Positions 37,810 through 49,420 of a stretch of 64,000 nt of DNA are shown here, piece after piece (position 1 is the stretch's first letter; each line of letters starts with the position of its first letter). This DNA comes from Gorsachius magnificus (lineage: Eukaryota > Chordata > Aves > Pelecaniformes > Ardeidae): NCBI GenBank assembly GCA_034008185.1, contig CM067081.1, forward strand, positions 84,836,765 through 84,900,764, written 5' to 3'. The notes beneath the pieces are model-generated. The model worked only from the letters and a program-made list of their open reading frames with translations, ran no database searches and was not told the DNA's origin. Both the position numbers and the translations under genes were made by a program.

Positions 37810-40684
37810 CTGCTATAGCCTCAGGCTCTATGTTAAGAGTTAAAGAGAAATGCGGCCTTCAGCAAGGGAAGAATTTGTGATACTTAATCTATATTATTGC
37901 AATTCATGTTAATTATGCCCATCTGTAATTTAAAAATAAAATAAAATGATGTTTAGGTTCATGAACGGTGCTAGAATGACATTTCTGGAAAATGGGGCCC
38001 ATCAGTTACCACCGAACAGCAAGAGCAGCCACAGCGGGTGTACGAGCAGCTCTGAAACCATGCAAGCAGCAGGACCAAGTGGGAGGGAAGCACACAGCGG
38101 CCACGCCAGTCACAGCCCGACCTGACGTACTTCAGCGTCTGCAGCAAAGTCAGCACTGACTCTGGGAATGGTCCCATCTCCTGCAAGTGCCTTCCAGCAT
38201 CCCTGCACTGTCCCCAGCTGCACTTCCAGCCCCTCCATGCCCTAGGGCCAACCCAACCTGCTTGGGAGGGCCATGAAGCTCCTGTGGGACAAGGTGAGGC
38301 CAGGTTTTGATTGGCAGCAGGGCAGGACAGGCAGAGCTTGGGGAGGGCAGAGGAGGGGGAACTCTGTACAGTATGGTGGGGAGGAGGTCTTGGGGAGAAT
38401 ATGGGGCATTTTGCCTCTGCTCCCACTTTCTGGTACATGAGCCCACATGCTCAACCTCCTCAAGCATTTACATTTCTGGCTCAGACCACACAGACTACAT
38501 AAGCAACAGCCCCAGTGCTCCTCAAAAGCACTGCCCACCTCCCGCACACACGGCTCACTCCATGTCCCTGCTTCCTGCCCTTGCTGCTATTCCCCAGAGC
38601 TGGAAAAAGGAGGGTTGGGAGCGGCTGACCACCATGGCAGAGCAGTGCGTTTGCTTGTGAGGTGGGCTCAGGAGCTCAGGGAGGGAGTGCGTGCCTGGGC
38701 AGAAATGGTCCTGGGGGTCAGCAGCTGAGCTCCGTCCCTCTGGTACAACTTGCCACCCCCATGGCTTGGCTGCTTGGGGCAGCCAAACATGTTTTGCACA
38801 GCAAAACATGAGGAAAATGAGAAAAAAAGAAAAACCAAAAGCAAACCTCACTGTCAAAAGATTCATGGATTTCTCCAAAGAGGAAAATGAGTTTGAAGGG
38901 AATTAGGTAAGCTCATGGAGAAAAGGGCTATTACATGCAGTGATGAGTATGTGACCTCTAGCTCAACAAAATGTTGGTTTCTAGAGGCTGGGAGGATCTG
39001 TAAGGGCAGAAGACTATTTTTTACACTCTGTTCTTAAGCATCTTCTGGAAAGAGGCTGTTAGACTAAAAGACCCTTGCTCTGCATCTGGGTGTGTTTGTA
39101 TTCTTAAGAGCTCTCTTAAAAGTTGCCTGTAGCACTGTGGTGTAGCCCAAATCCCAAGTTTATAAATCCCTTGAGCCACAAACTCAGAGCAGAGCATGTC
39201 TAGGAACTTCCCTGTGGTTGATTTGTGAAAACTTCACCCACATACAGGATTTTATAGGGCTATGCAGGGTGACAGCTCCGTGTGGACATTGTCTCCTGCC
39301 CGGGGGCAGACCCTGGGGCAGAGCCGTGGGGAGGTAATGCAGATGACCCTCTCGAGAGATGAGTCCTGAAGATGAGAAAGGTCATGAGCAACCAGGCAGG
39401 ACAGATTTGGAAACATCCAGAGTGGATGTAGCTGACATGAAGCAGTCAGCCGTGGTTGACCTCTCTCAGAGGCAAGCTGCTATTTCTGGAGCAGGGGAGC
39501 CACAATTTGGGTCACAGCACACTGCAGACACAAGATAAATGGCAGTGTTGCCCCATGGGGCAACACAGCTCCATGGACAGGAACGAAGGGCAGCTACAAG
39601 CCATCAGTGCACCGCACAGCATGGGATGGAAAGGGCTGTGCAAGTGCAGATGTGTGCACTTTTTGTTCTTTGGAGCCTGCCTTATCCAGACAGCTGCAGC
39701 ACCATTTCAGAAATGAACGGATAAGGGATTCCTTTGTTTTGTAAAACACTCTGAACTGGGATAATTCCTGGGGGTACCAAAATTAAAATCTGCAGCTAGG
39801 CTTCTTCCGAAATCAGTCCCAAATTCCTTACCCAGGGACACTGCCTCTTGACATGAACATATAGATACCCACGCTGTCTACTTCATAAAGCAGAAGTAGC
39901 TTGTGGAGTATCCATTACATCAAACCCGTTTGTGGTGGGCTCAAAGCTGACTGCATTTCACAGCCTGCCTACCAGTTGCCTGTTGTGAGGGTGGGATACA
40001 CTGTGGTCAAACTGGCAAATGGGAACAGCCAGCTGATTTTCTTACCTGGCGTGTTTTATTAAAGGAGAAAGGAAACGTGAACAGAAGTGCCATCCCCTGC
40101 ACCATTATGTAAGGTGTAATCAGGAAATACATTTTTAATTCATTCTAATTTAGGGGGAAATCGGTTTAATTTTGGGGCAAGGCAGTGTAATAGAATCAAT
40201 TAATGATTAGCTCATCTGCCTTACAGTTGTTCAATAATACTGTTTTCCTGCTCTACAAACCACATTTTAATTGCTGCCTAATGAAAGAACTTGAATTTTC
40301 CTTGCCTCCTGCAATGAGGACGTGTTTTTACTCCATACATCTCAATTTCATGCCTCCCTTCCACTGAACACTTTGCTATATTTTGTTTTGAACTGTACTA
40401 GAATGGTCTGGAATACATTAAAAGTGATTAGCAAGGGATGTCATTGCATCAGTCGTGACATCACATAACTTGTACTCATCAGTTATATAGGTCTCGGCTG
40501 TGTTACCAGTGCTCAGTCCTGAGTCAGAGTTGGCGAAAATCTTCCCCCAGCTCTGAGAAGTGTGAAGGTATCATTTGATGGAGTGCCACCAGCACGCCGC
40601 CTGCTGTGATGCCTCTAGGTGGGATGCCCCAGTCATTTGCATCCCTGCTCCCTGATGAGATGCAGGGCAGATGTGGCTGGGCTT

Positions 40685-41430
40685 AGAATCATAGAATCAT
40701 TTGGTTGGAGGAGACCTTTAAGATCATCAGGCCCAACTGTACCTGACCACTACTAAACCATGTCCCTAAGCACCTCGTCTACCCGTCTTTTAAATACCTC
40801 AAGGGATGGGGACTCAACCACCTCCCTGGGCAGCCCATTCCAATGCTTAACAACCCTTTTTGTGAAGAAATTTTTCCTAACGTCCAACCTAAACCTTCCC
40901 TGGAACAACTTGAGGCCATTTCCTCTTGTTCTATTGCTTGTTACTTGGGAGAAGAGGCTGACCCCCACCTCACTACAGCCTCCTGTCAGGCAGTTGTAGA
41001 GGACGATCAGGTCTCCCCTCAGCCTCCTCTTCTCCAGACTAAACAACCCCAGTTCCCTCAGCCGCTCCTCATAAGACTTGTGCTCCAGACCCCTCAACAG
41101 CTTGGTTGCTCTCCTCTGGACCTGTTCCAGCAACGCAACATCTTTCTTGTAGAGAGGGGCCCAAAACTGAACACAGTACGCCAGCACCGAGTACAGGGGC
41201 ACGATCTCTTCCTTACTCCTGCTGGCCACACTATTCCTGATACAAGCCAGGATGCTGTTGGCCTTCTTGGCCACCTGGGCACACTGCTGGCTCATATTCA
41301 GCCAGCTGTCAACCAGTACCCTGAGGTCTTTTTCCGCCAGGCAGCTTTCCAGCCACTCTTCCCCAAGCCTGTAGCGTTGCTTGGGGTTGTTGTGACCCAA
41401 GTGCAGGACCCGGCTCTTGGCCTTGTTGAA
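40685..41430 (-). mobile_element. CR1 LINE, 5'-truncated, best preserved copy
   Basis: Read on the minus strand, 746 bases of a CR1 3' end. The ORF2 frame is open from the truncation at 41430 to the stop at 40753-40755, 226 codons including the stop. It contains [41 protein letters not shown] and [12 protein letters not shown] segments in the usual order. The 3' UTR and octamer end (plus-strand AGAATCATAGAATCAT) follow. There is no frameshift or stop, which suggests a recent insertion. The endonuclease and the reverse transcriptase active site are absent through 5' truncation, so it is non-autonomous. No target duplication was seen. Confidence 0.97.
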
Positions 41431-43632
41431 TAATTATTTACATAACTATTACAGGAAAATCCAATTAATAATATAGTTAAAATTGTGTTATATGAACTCT
41501 CTTGTAACCACCCTTCCCATGGTCTATTGCTGACCTTTCCCCTGCCCTTCTGCTTCCTAAGGTCAGTGGCACCGGCCTTCCCCAAGAGGAATGAGGGTCA
41601 TGACATGTCCTCAGCTTCCCACCTTCTTCCCTGGGGGGGAATCTGATGTTGTTGGGGGCGGGGGGGGCAGTGTTACAGTTACATGTTAGCTAACACAGTC
41701 TCTTTCTTCATTGGTCCTCATTCCTCCTTATGTCTGTTTTCTCTGTGTATGATATGTTTTGTGTATGTTGGATGCTTGTTTCTCCCATGTTATCCCTAAA
41801 ACGTGTTTTACCCAGGTCCCAAGGCTGGCTGTATTCCTTTAGTCATCAGTAATCACCCACTTCGGATTTATATTTGTAGATCTCAGGATGTTGTTGCCAT
41901 CCTGTGCCTGCACTTTCAAAGTCTCTGTCACCTCATTCTTGTATTTTTGGAGGCCCTTGCTGTCCCTTAGGCTTTCTTCAACAGTCTTCATGCTATGGTT
42001 TCCTGCTAACATAACCAATATTTAACAACAGCACAACCAAGTCACACATGCGTCCTTGTTCTAGGGGCATTAATAGTTCACTCCACAAAAATGGTGATCC
42101 ACTATAAGGCAGCTGGATGCATAGTTATATATATATACACACATATATATATGTTAACTACTCATTATTCATTTTCCCTATAGTAGTATCATTAGTATGT
42201 TATCAAAACTGCTTTATGGCACTTGCGATGCACAGCTGGTGCAACCCAATGGGGGCAGGAGGCTTGCACAGTGCGCAGCCCCCTGGTGCTTCCCTGGTGT
42301 GGGTGGGAGCTGCCAGGCCAGTGCCTGCCAGGGGGAATAGTTGGACTGGTGCTCTGTAAAGGGTGGTAGAGCGATCATCCAGGGCAGCTCTGCATGGGGC
42401 CTTTGCCAGTGCAGCATATGCTTGCCCTTCCTTATTGTGCATCTTTTACCTACCACTCTGCAAGGCACGTTACAGGGGGACCTACTTACAGGATCATTTT
42501 GACTTGGACTTTCATTTTTTGTTTCAGGGTGCCTAAATCCCACCTCTGGAATGCCTTGCTCTCTGAAAAGTGACTTTCTGGATGCAAATTACTGTGCCAT
42601 AAGATTATTGTAGCTTTTCAGTTTGCAAGTCTAGAGATGTTCTTTTTCTAAAAAAAGCTCTGCCATCATCTGAGGTCTCCAAGTTAAGCTCTGTTTGTGA
42701 GTCGCGCATCATTACACTCAACAAAGCTGTGGAAACCAGCAGTTACCTCATTTCACACAACTCCTCTGTATTACGATTTTCTTATCCTTTATGTGAGTTT
42801 TCAGGGGGGAACTGAAAAAGGAGTTTGTGCAAATGGATGACTGAAGGATGCATTCAGCCCACCTAATAGGATGCTTTAGGCAGACCAGGGGGATGGTAAC
42901 AGGGCGAGGAAGTTCCATTAGGGACCTTCGGAGCCTGAATGGGCAATGAGGCCTCAGCAGGCCATTCAAAGCTCTTCAGAGGTCCTTTGGTTCTTAATTC
43001 AGGCACACACTGGAGGAATAGAGTTAGATGGCATCCATTGTGACCTAACACAATGGCTTTATTCAGGAAGGCAACAAGAGATTCAGAGCATTTATTGTCC
43101 AGTACTTAGAGACCCCGGCTCTCTCTACAGACACTGGAGAGAAGCAAGTGATGCCGCCTTTAGAAAAGGCAAGAAGAAAGATCCAGCTGTTGGCCCCCAC
43201 CTCTGTCCTCCGGAAAGCTACAGAGGCCTGCCCAGGCATGTGAAGGAAAAGGTTAGCCTCCCCTCTTGTGGGTCCTTAGTAAGCAAAGTATTTGGACAAC
43301 AGTTTTGCCTCCTCAGAGAAGTTGGGTAATCTTAGAAAAATTTAATGGTGTTGAAACACTGATCAAAGAATAAGTGGTGGGATCAAAGCTTTATGATTCA
43401 ATTTAGTACACATGCTGCACGTTATCATATGGATGAACATAGTTTTCCAAAGGCTGTTGCTTTGAATCTATTCCAAACACTCAAAAACTCCATTTCCAGT
43501 CAAACTACTGAGAACTGGATATTCCTATACAATTTCCAGATTCAAACACAGAATTATGTGACACACTTGTGTATTTATCTAGGTAATGTACGTGTATGTA
43601 CGTAGATATGTTGAAATTCTCAAACTGCACCA
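41431..43632. other. Non-coding DNA, no gene recognised
   Basis: The CR1 5' truncation joins AT-rich DNA. The block at 41.5-41.75 kb has a G5-C-G8 run (41654-41667), and a short alternating TA/CA tract lies at 42126-42154. A 127-codon plus-strand frame (42946-43329) has no recognised domain. Part of 41.5-42.5 kb might be an old retroelement, but I could not place it. Confidence 0.4.
42126..42154. repeat. Short TA/CA dinucleotide repeat
   Basis: Alternating TA passes into ACACAC and back to TA. It is a simple microsatellite of fewer than 30 bases. Confidence 0.85.
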
Positions 43633-44201
43633 TGGCAGGTTGACCCCAGCCAACAGCCAAACACCCACTCAGCTGCTCACTCGCTCTGCTCTCTTGCAGG
43701 ATAGGCAGAAAATAAAATGAAGATGAGCAGACTCACGAATTAAGATAATGACAGCTGAAACAAAAGCTGGGTGCAGAAGCAAAGCAAAATGTGTAGTTTA
43801 TTCTTTACTTCTCATCAGCGGGCAGTTGTCCAGCAGCTTCCTGGAAAGCAGGGCCTCAGCATTCATAATGGTTTCTTGGGAAGACAAACACCATAACCAC
43901 AAATGTACCCCCTTCTTCCTCCTTTGCTTGAGATTTTATTTCTGAACACAACAACTTTTGGTATGGAGTATCCCGTTGGTCAGTTCGGTTCAGCTGTCAC
44001 AACTGTGTCTCCCCTAATCTCTTGCTCACCCTCAGCCTACTCGCAGGGGGAGCAGAGTGGGAAAAAGGGAAAGCCTTGACACTCTGCATGCACTGGTCAG
44101 TGATAGCCAAAATGTTGGTGTGACATCAACACTGTTTTAGTGACAAGTCCAAAAAACACACAAAATGTATCTACAGATAATTCTCATCTGATTCCATGAC
44201 A
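43633..44201 (-). mobile_element. Diverged LTR of the same avian ERV family, minus strand
   Basis: Read on the minus strand, the element starts TGTCATGG at 44201 and ends CA at 43633, about 569 bp. It shares with the family a 5' third ending 'aacagtgttgat', a middle with 'gctgaccaacgggat' and 'ccatacc' type motifs, and a 3' end 'ggctggggtcaacc'. A TATA-like AAATAAAATC lies near 43930-43940. An AATAAA poly(A) signal, plus-strand TTTATT at 43797-43802, confirms the orientation. No matching target duplication is visible at the proposed ends. It is more diverged than the plus-strand LTR at 892-1419, and may be a solo LTR or the 3' LTR of a decayed provirus. Confidence 0.72.
43797..43802 (-). promoter_or_regulatory. 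LTR polyadenylation signal AATAAA
   Basis: The minus strand reads AGAATAAACTAC within the last third of the LTR, where the R region's poly(A) signal is expected. Activity is not known. Confidence 0.5.
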
Positions 44202-45110
44202 CTCAGTTGTTCTTAAACTAATCTTGTCTCTTTTAGCTCTTCCTTTTCCTGCCTTTGGTTCCTCCCCTGTGGTCCAAACAGTGATGGAGTCTGAAAACAC
44301 ATTATAAACCAACGCTTTATTGAGGCAGTAAGAAAGACGAGGAGCAACACACCCATATGGTGACTCACCCGATCACCTATAGCGAACGCAGGATCATAAG
44401 TGATGCCGTGGCTCCGGTGGACTGCCAGGAACACTGAATGTCCTGGGTTATCTGGCAGCAACAGCCAGTTGTGCAAATGCCTTTTGAATGTGGGCAGGAG
44501 TCACGCCATCCCTTGGCTCCACCAAGGTCAGTGTGACTTGAGAGAATCACACCTTACATAAATCATATGTATGGCATCCTGCCTACGCTGCCCGTGGGGC
44601 TCAAGAAGTGAGGGGGAGGCAATGTTGGCAGTCCTGCCTAGCTGCTGATAGCGGTCAAGGGGCAGGGTGTCAGGAGGTAGGGTGTCATCCCCTAAATATC
44701 CCATAATAACTCCTGTGCAATCCCGAACTGCTTTTCCCCTGCATCCCATAATGTGTCCCACCCCTAGGCAGAAGCCCTCCTTAATCCATACGGTGATCTG
44801 GAGAGCTGCTCCCAGTGACTCCTTGTGATGGGTTTCATGCCTGGATACTGGGGCTGAGGCCGTTCTTGGGGCAGCCCTAGGAGGGGTCTGGATGGGGTGT
44901 TTGTTCCTCTGAGTCCTTAATTTAGGTTCTCGCCTGCCTTTGTGCCCCTGGGCTCCTCTGGGCATGTGAAGATGTGCCTCTGATGGGCTGATTACCCCTG
45001 GGATGGGCCTGGGAGTAGCCGGGACAGGGTGTGAATTGGGCTCCCCCTGCCATCGTCTCTCAGTGCTCCTTTGTGGGTGTGCAGACCAGCTTTTGTTGCA
45101 TAACCTGACA
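44202..45110 (-). other. GC-richer block upstream of the LTR, possible retroelement interior or second LTR
   Basis: In the minus direction this block leads into the LTR. It has a 145-codon frame (44528-44965), an AATAAA (plus-strand TTTATT, 44316-44321) in the context CTCAATAAAGCG, and a purine-rich minus-strand tract (44223-44267) about 20 bases before the LTR start, near where a polypurine tract would lie. Its composition differs from the AT-rich flanks. I recognise no retroviral domain. It could be decayed ERV interior, an LTR of another family with its own poly(A) site, or unrelated DNA. Confidence 0.3.
44528..44965 (-). CDS. Unassigned 145-codon open frame
   Basis: A minus-strand frame of 145 codons is open to the TGA at 44528-44530. 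It is Arg/Pro/His-rich in its first third, followed by a more globular-looking part with GHIMGCRGKAVRDC and GYLGDDTLPPDTLPLDRYQQ. I recognise no family. It lies upstream of a same-strand LTR, so a retroviral origin is possible, but no gag, protease, polymerase or envelope signature is visible. A second, shorter frame continues in another phase over 44213-44476. It may be meaningless. Confidence 0.15.
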   Translation of the reverse strand: MPRGAQGHKGRREPKLRTQRNKHPIQTPPRAAPRTASAPVSRHETHHKESLGAALQITVWIKEGFCLGVGHIMGCRGKAVRDCTGVIMGYLGDDTLPPDTLPLDRYQQLGRTANIASPSLLEPHGQRRQDAIHMIYVRCDSLKSH

Positions 45111-46559
45111 GATTAAAATTAAAATTTGCAAACTACTGCCAAACAGTTCTGGCAACAGCTCTAGAAAGGAACTGAGCATGGATTTAACATGCCTGAGCAC
45201 GCACCCTGGTGAACAGAGCAATCATGCCTTCACTGCTCTCTTCCAGCCTTTATGACTAACTTTTGGAAGACAGGTTGAGGTCTGTAGGAAGATGTTTTGC
45301 TGGTCTAACATCCAAAGGTATTTACCCATCAAACAGTGACAGCTTTTTTTCTGGCAGCATGAAAAGCTTCACCTCACCCACTGCAGATGGTTTCAGTTTG
45401 TCAGCTTGTGTGCCACCCATCACAGTACGAAGAGATAACTGATGTGATCTTTCATCTTTTGCCCAGCTTTGATAGTCAGTCTCTGGGATTCCTCATGCTG
45501 CCCTCAGTCTGTGGATTTCTTCCCCTGGAAATATAAATGTGGAAGAGACAAGCTAAATGACATTATCATAAGCCAGAGATAGTTCTAATCTGCAGGACCT
45601 CTTCATTGGGATGTCATATGGCAAAGCAAAAGCAAATCCTTACTGTGTAGCCATCTTTCTACTGCAGCCACATCCATTTAACTGAAACAGATATGTCCTC
45701 ATCTGTCCCCATGAAGGAAAATTCAAATAAAAAGGAATTAATTGCATTGCAAAGGCTGGTGGAGGGAAGAGTTGTGTTTCCAAAAAGAATCTTCTTTCAT
45801 CTGTTAGCTTCCTTTCAAGCGCCTGTAATATTAAGTTGACCAGGACATTTCAGACTGGCCGTCCACTCTTTAATGTCTGCTAAGTATGTGTGTATTGAAA
45901 GCTTTTCCCTTTCTCACATCAGTGAGAAAATGTGTAACTGCAGAATGTAATTTTTTTTTTCCTATTAGATGTAAATGTAAAAATAGAATTTTCTTGAAAA
46001 TTCATCCCACTGCCTGTTATACCAGGTAATTCACTGAGATCAAAGCACAGACACACTTTAGTGGCAATGGGCAATTTAGTCTGATATTTGAGAAATAAAA
46101 CTAAGCACAATTTATGTAGACAATAACTTTTTACCAGGAGGTAACAGCATTTTGAAAAAAACCAAAGGATTTATCATTGTATCTTAGCGATGTTTCTACT
46201 TTGATGTTCTTCCTGTGTGGACCATGAAGTTTTCAGAAATAAAAAAAATTAAACCCTTCCTTTTAAGTGTCTTCACCCATAGTTTTATCAGATGTGAGAA
46301 TTTGGGAAGGGGGGCAGTTTGGGATGGGGGGGTGTGGTGTGAGTTTTTTTGCACTAGGACAACCAAATCTGAGCAGCATCTAACAGAGCAGAAGACAATT
46401 GCTCAGTTAAAAAGCCAGGGGGGTTGCCTCCATTTTCCAACAAGACCTCTCCACCAGCCTCTACTGCCAGTGCAAAACAGAAACTTTGAAGAGTATTTTA
46501 AACACATCGAGAGACATCCTGCCATTCAGTGTGCCTTGCAAAATCTTCTCTCGAGTCTC
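45111..46559. other. AT-rich unique non-coding DNA
   Basis: I see no gene and no LTR copy that could pair with the one at 43633-44201. From 46215 a plus-strand frame runs for 177 codons into the neighbouring CR1-like fragment. It shows no recognisable domain. Confidence 0.45.
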
Positions 46560-46800
46560 CGCGATATCCATGATGAAGGACCAGGTAAGGAGATTATTCC
46601 AAAGATTGACTGTTCTCATTGTGAAAAATTTCCCTCATGTTCTTACTCCTCCCCAAAGTGGACTGGTCTACCTCAAACATTTCACTTGGACCTTTTAGAA
46701 ATATTGGTTTCTCAGTTGTTTCTCCGAATGTTTTTCTCTTGTAGCTAAAAACACATTCCCTGGTCTCAACTCTCATTGAAGTAATGTGGTGCTTGATAGT
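46560..46800 (-). mobile_element. Old CR1-like LINE fragment
   Basis: The plus strand shows 'attattccaaagattgactg' and then 'ttctcattgtgaaaaatttcc'. This is the reverse complement of the CR1 ORF2 C-terminal region, comparable to 'ctgttccagtgtttaaccactctcacagtgaaaaa' in younger copies. Further on lies a degraded 'ctagttaaaacc'-like segment. Strong divergence makes the edges uncertain. The long plus-strand frame through it is antisense to the element and unlikely to be a gene. Confidence 0.6.
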
Positions 46801-49189
46801 CACCCTCCAGAAATACTAAACCAGTGCCAGTGGTCCTGGAAGAAGTGCTGGAGAGAAACAGATTTTTTAAAAAGACTTGAAGTCTAAAGCTATAACATTG
46901 GGATCAATTGGTCAATCCATCCCATTAACTTCAGGTATTTCACAGAGGTGACCAAGTTAGGGTCTCCTCCATAGGCAATGCCACCTTAGCTTGGACAACA
47001 GGAAATGTCCACCTGAGACACTTGCTGGTCTCACAGACCCCACAGGAATCGAGGGCAGCTGCCACACTCATACAAGAGCCTCTCCCATGTGCACCAGGAC
47101 CTCCTTCGGGCACAGTCCAGCCTTTCTGAGGATGCTGGCCACGCTGAGGTGACACAGAGTGGGTAAGGACGCTTCCCTTGCCGCAGCAGCTGATCCAGAG
47201 GGAGAGTTTCAGAAGCACCAAACGATGCTTTCCACAGCTTGCAGCATGGAGGGACTGAGCAAGCATCAGCTTCAGACACATAAGAGCTCTGCAGTCATGC
47301 TGCGATCCAGCTTCCTCTGAGAAGATACAGCTCTATCATGAGGCCAAAGCTATAATGGCTGAGAAGATTAGGAGTAGTGTTTGGTATATTTTTTCTCATG
47401 ACAGAATAATAACAAAATAAATACAGGTAGAAAAGTCATAGTCAATAAGCAAAAGGTGACTATAGACTATATAGTTTTGGTAAAAAAGCAATTACTACTT
47501 TGGTTATTACAGAGTCGCTCAGTCCCTTGGTATTCATGATGTATCTCAAAGTTCACTAATAAACCTTTACCATTCATAAATTTTGAACACTATTTTCACT
47601 GGCCACCACATTACGCAGTCATAACTTTCACAAATAGTATAATAATCTTGTTCTTCAAGTTGTTCTTGTCTTTCTTTTCTTTAAAAAGGACTGACAACTG
47701 CACTCAGAAATCAGCCTATGTGACTTTCCTTTTTTTTATTAGTTCTTCAGGAAACATTTGTTCTGGCTAGTGCAAAGGATTCGTGTAGGCTGAACAAAAA
47801 TGCCAGTGAAGTTATCAGAAAGTATTCTACTCACTGCAATGGGAATAGCTTCAGGCACGTTAAACTTACGCTCCATCTCCTTCGGTTACAGTATGGTGAT
47901 GGAGAAAAGGAATTCATTTCATATCCCTTGAAGCCTTCTCTGTCACTAAGCAGTTGGTAATGTTTGATTCCCTTCTCCTTGGGTGGTTAATTTTTACTGG
48001 CAGTAGGGAAATGTAATCACCTTCATTCTGGTATAGTTCTAGGCTATACCTGGTCTCCCAAACATACCAAGGGCATCAAAACTACCTACCGCAGGAATTT
48101 CAACATATATATGTTAAAATTATGTATTATATTCAGCAATTCCTTTTCACCTACAGCAACAAATATGGCCTTTGTGAGCCAGTTTTGTATGAAATATAAG
48201 CTGTGCATTCAAATACAGAAAATGCCTTTGCGGAATTGTATTTTTTTGCCCATTTGAAATCCATTTTCAGGATATGTCATCTAATAAATACCAGATCCCA
48301 ATTTATGTTCGGGTAGAGTATTACATTAACATTCTTGGAACTCTATCTCGTTATTGCACCCTGCCTATATAAGATGAGCATTTTTCTTTAGACAACAGAT
48401 GTCAACATATATTGATGAGATTTTCCCACTCCTAATAATTGGTATGAAATCATTCAACAGTCCCTGCATAGAAATGCGTAGCCCATTCTGTAATGAGCCA
48501 TTCAGCATCCACATGAAGAGCCAGCAAGAAAATCACCTTCTCCAAATGCTAAAATGACATATTAAAACTTGCAAAACTTGGTGTTGTATCAAAGAAAATT
48601 AGAATGTTCTCTAAGGCTTTGAGCATGGCAGCACATGCACAGCCCTGTGTGTGCAGTCCCTTACCTCTCCTCTAGTATGATGTGAAGGCCAGCATTTAAA
48701 ATTGCTTATTAACTTTTTTGCTTACAGAAGAATAAGGCACAACTGTTCAAGACTGCATAGGGTCTATTTACGGTCCTTGAGTTAAGAGCTTGTTCATTTT
48801 TACCTCAGAGCTCCATTGTCCTCAAACTGTTTTCCCTGTTTTGCTTTGCTATTGTAATAGGTCAGGCTGCTCTCTCAGGAAATCTCTTGGGACTACTGCT
48901 ATGGAGCAACTGCAGGAGGAATGACCTGCAAAAGAGAAATTCAAGAAGCACTCTGGTCCCTGCCCCACACTGATGGAGAAAGACCCCTGCCAGATCAGTG
49001 CCCATTCACTCCTCAAAATTTTCTGACAAAGGGTAAAGGGTATTCCAAAGCCTCCCTTGTCTCTGTCGTTATACTTTTTTTTTCCAGAAAAAATCAGACT
49101 TAGATCTTCTTTTCTGCAATTACACTGATTACTTCTTGCCAGCTGTGGAAAACAACTGAACACAGAAAGGAAGTAATTGTTATGCTCTT
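46801..49189. other. AT-rich unique non-coding DNA
   Basis: No gene or repeat is recognised. Stop codons are frequent in all frames over 47.3-48.8 kb. Confidence 0.5.
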
Positions 49190-49420
49190 CATATTGATAT
49201 TTTCCATATCAGAAATCTGTTATGATGTTCCCCACCTCCACCCTCTCCTCCTAAGACTAAACACAGTTCTTTCAACCTGCCCCTCAGAGGTGACGTCTTC
49301 GAGTCATTCGTCTTATTAATGTTGCCTTCCAGCTTTTGGCATGCTCCAGTTCATCTGCAGTTTACAAGGGGATTGTTCAACCCTTCTCAAGCTGGTATAG
49401 CTGAAAGGTGGGAAAATTGC
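49190..49420 (-). mobile_element. Old CR1-like LINE fragment
   Basis: The plus strand shows 'ctcctcctaagactaaacacagttctttcaacctgcccctcagaggt', the degraded reverse complement of the CR1 stretch encoding the [16 protein letters not shown] region. It continues with 'ttgccttccagcttttggcatgctccagttc', where 'ttgctctcctctggactttctccagtt' is expected. It has the same orientation as the fragment at 46560-46800, and the two could be parts of one old insertion. Confidence 0.6.

Larger units (their letters stand above)
34053..40684. other. Unique non-coding DNA
   Basis: No gene is recognised. The stretch contains a 17-bp tandem duplication (36169-36202), a pyrimidine-rich tract (36792-36853) and the hairpin at 37757-37809. 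The part at about 38.0-38.8 kb is GC-richer and open on both strands for 60-155 codons, but those frames overlap and carry no domain. The stretches 35040-35280 and 40040-40450 look like possible conserved regulatory DNA, by appearance only. Confidence 0.45.

Noticed and set aside
37971..38760. Possible CpG island or promoter in the GC-richer block
   Set aside because: The block is GC-rich but CpG dinucleotides are sparse by eye. No TATA/Inr arrangement or first exon follows it.
40843..41433. Plus-strand open frame of 196 codons
   Set aside because: It is the antisense shadow of the CR1 ORF2 on the minus strand. Equivalent shadows occur in the CR1 copies at 9.4 and 33.5 kb.
46215..46748. Plus-strand open frame of 177 codons with a GTAAGG donor-like site near 46582
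   Set aside because: It runs antisense into a CR1-like fragment, has no good acceptor and has no recognisable domain.
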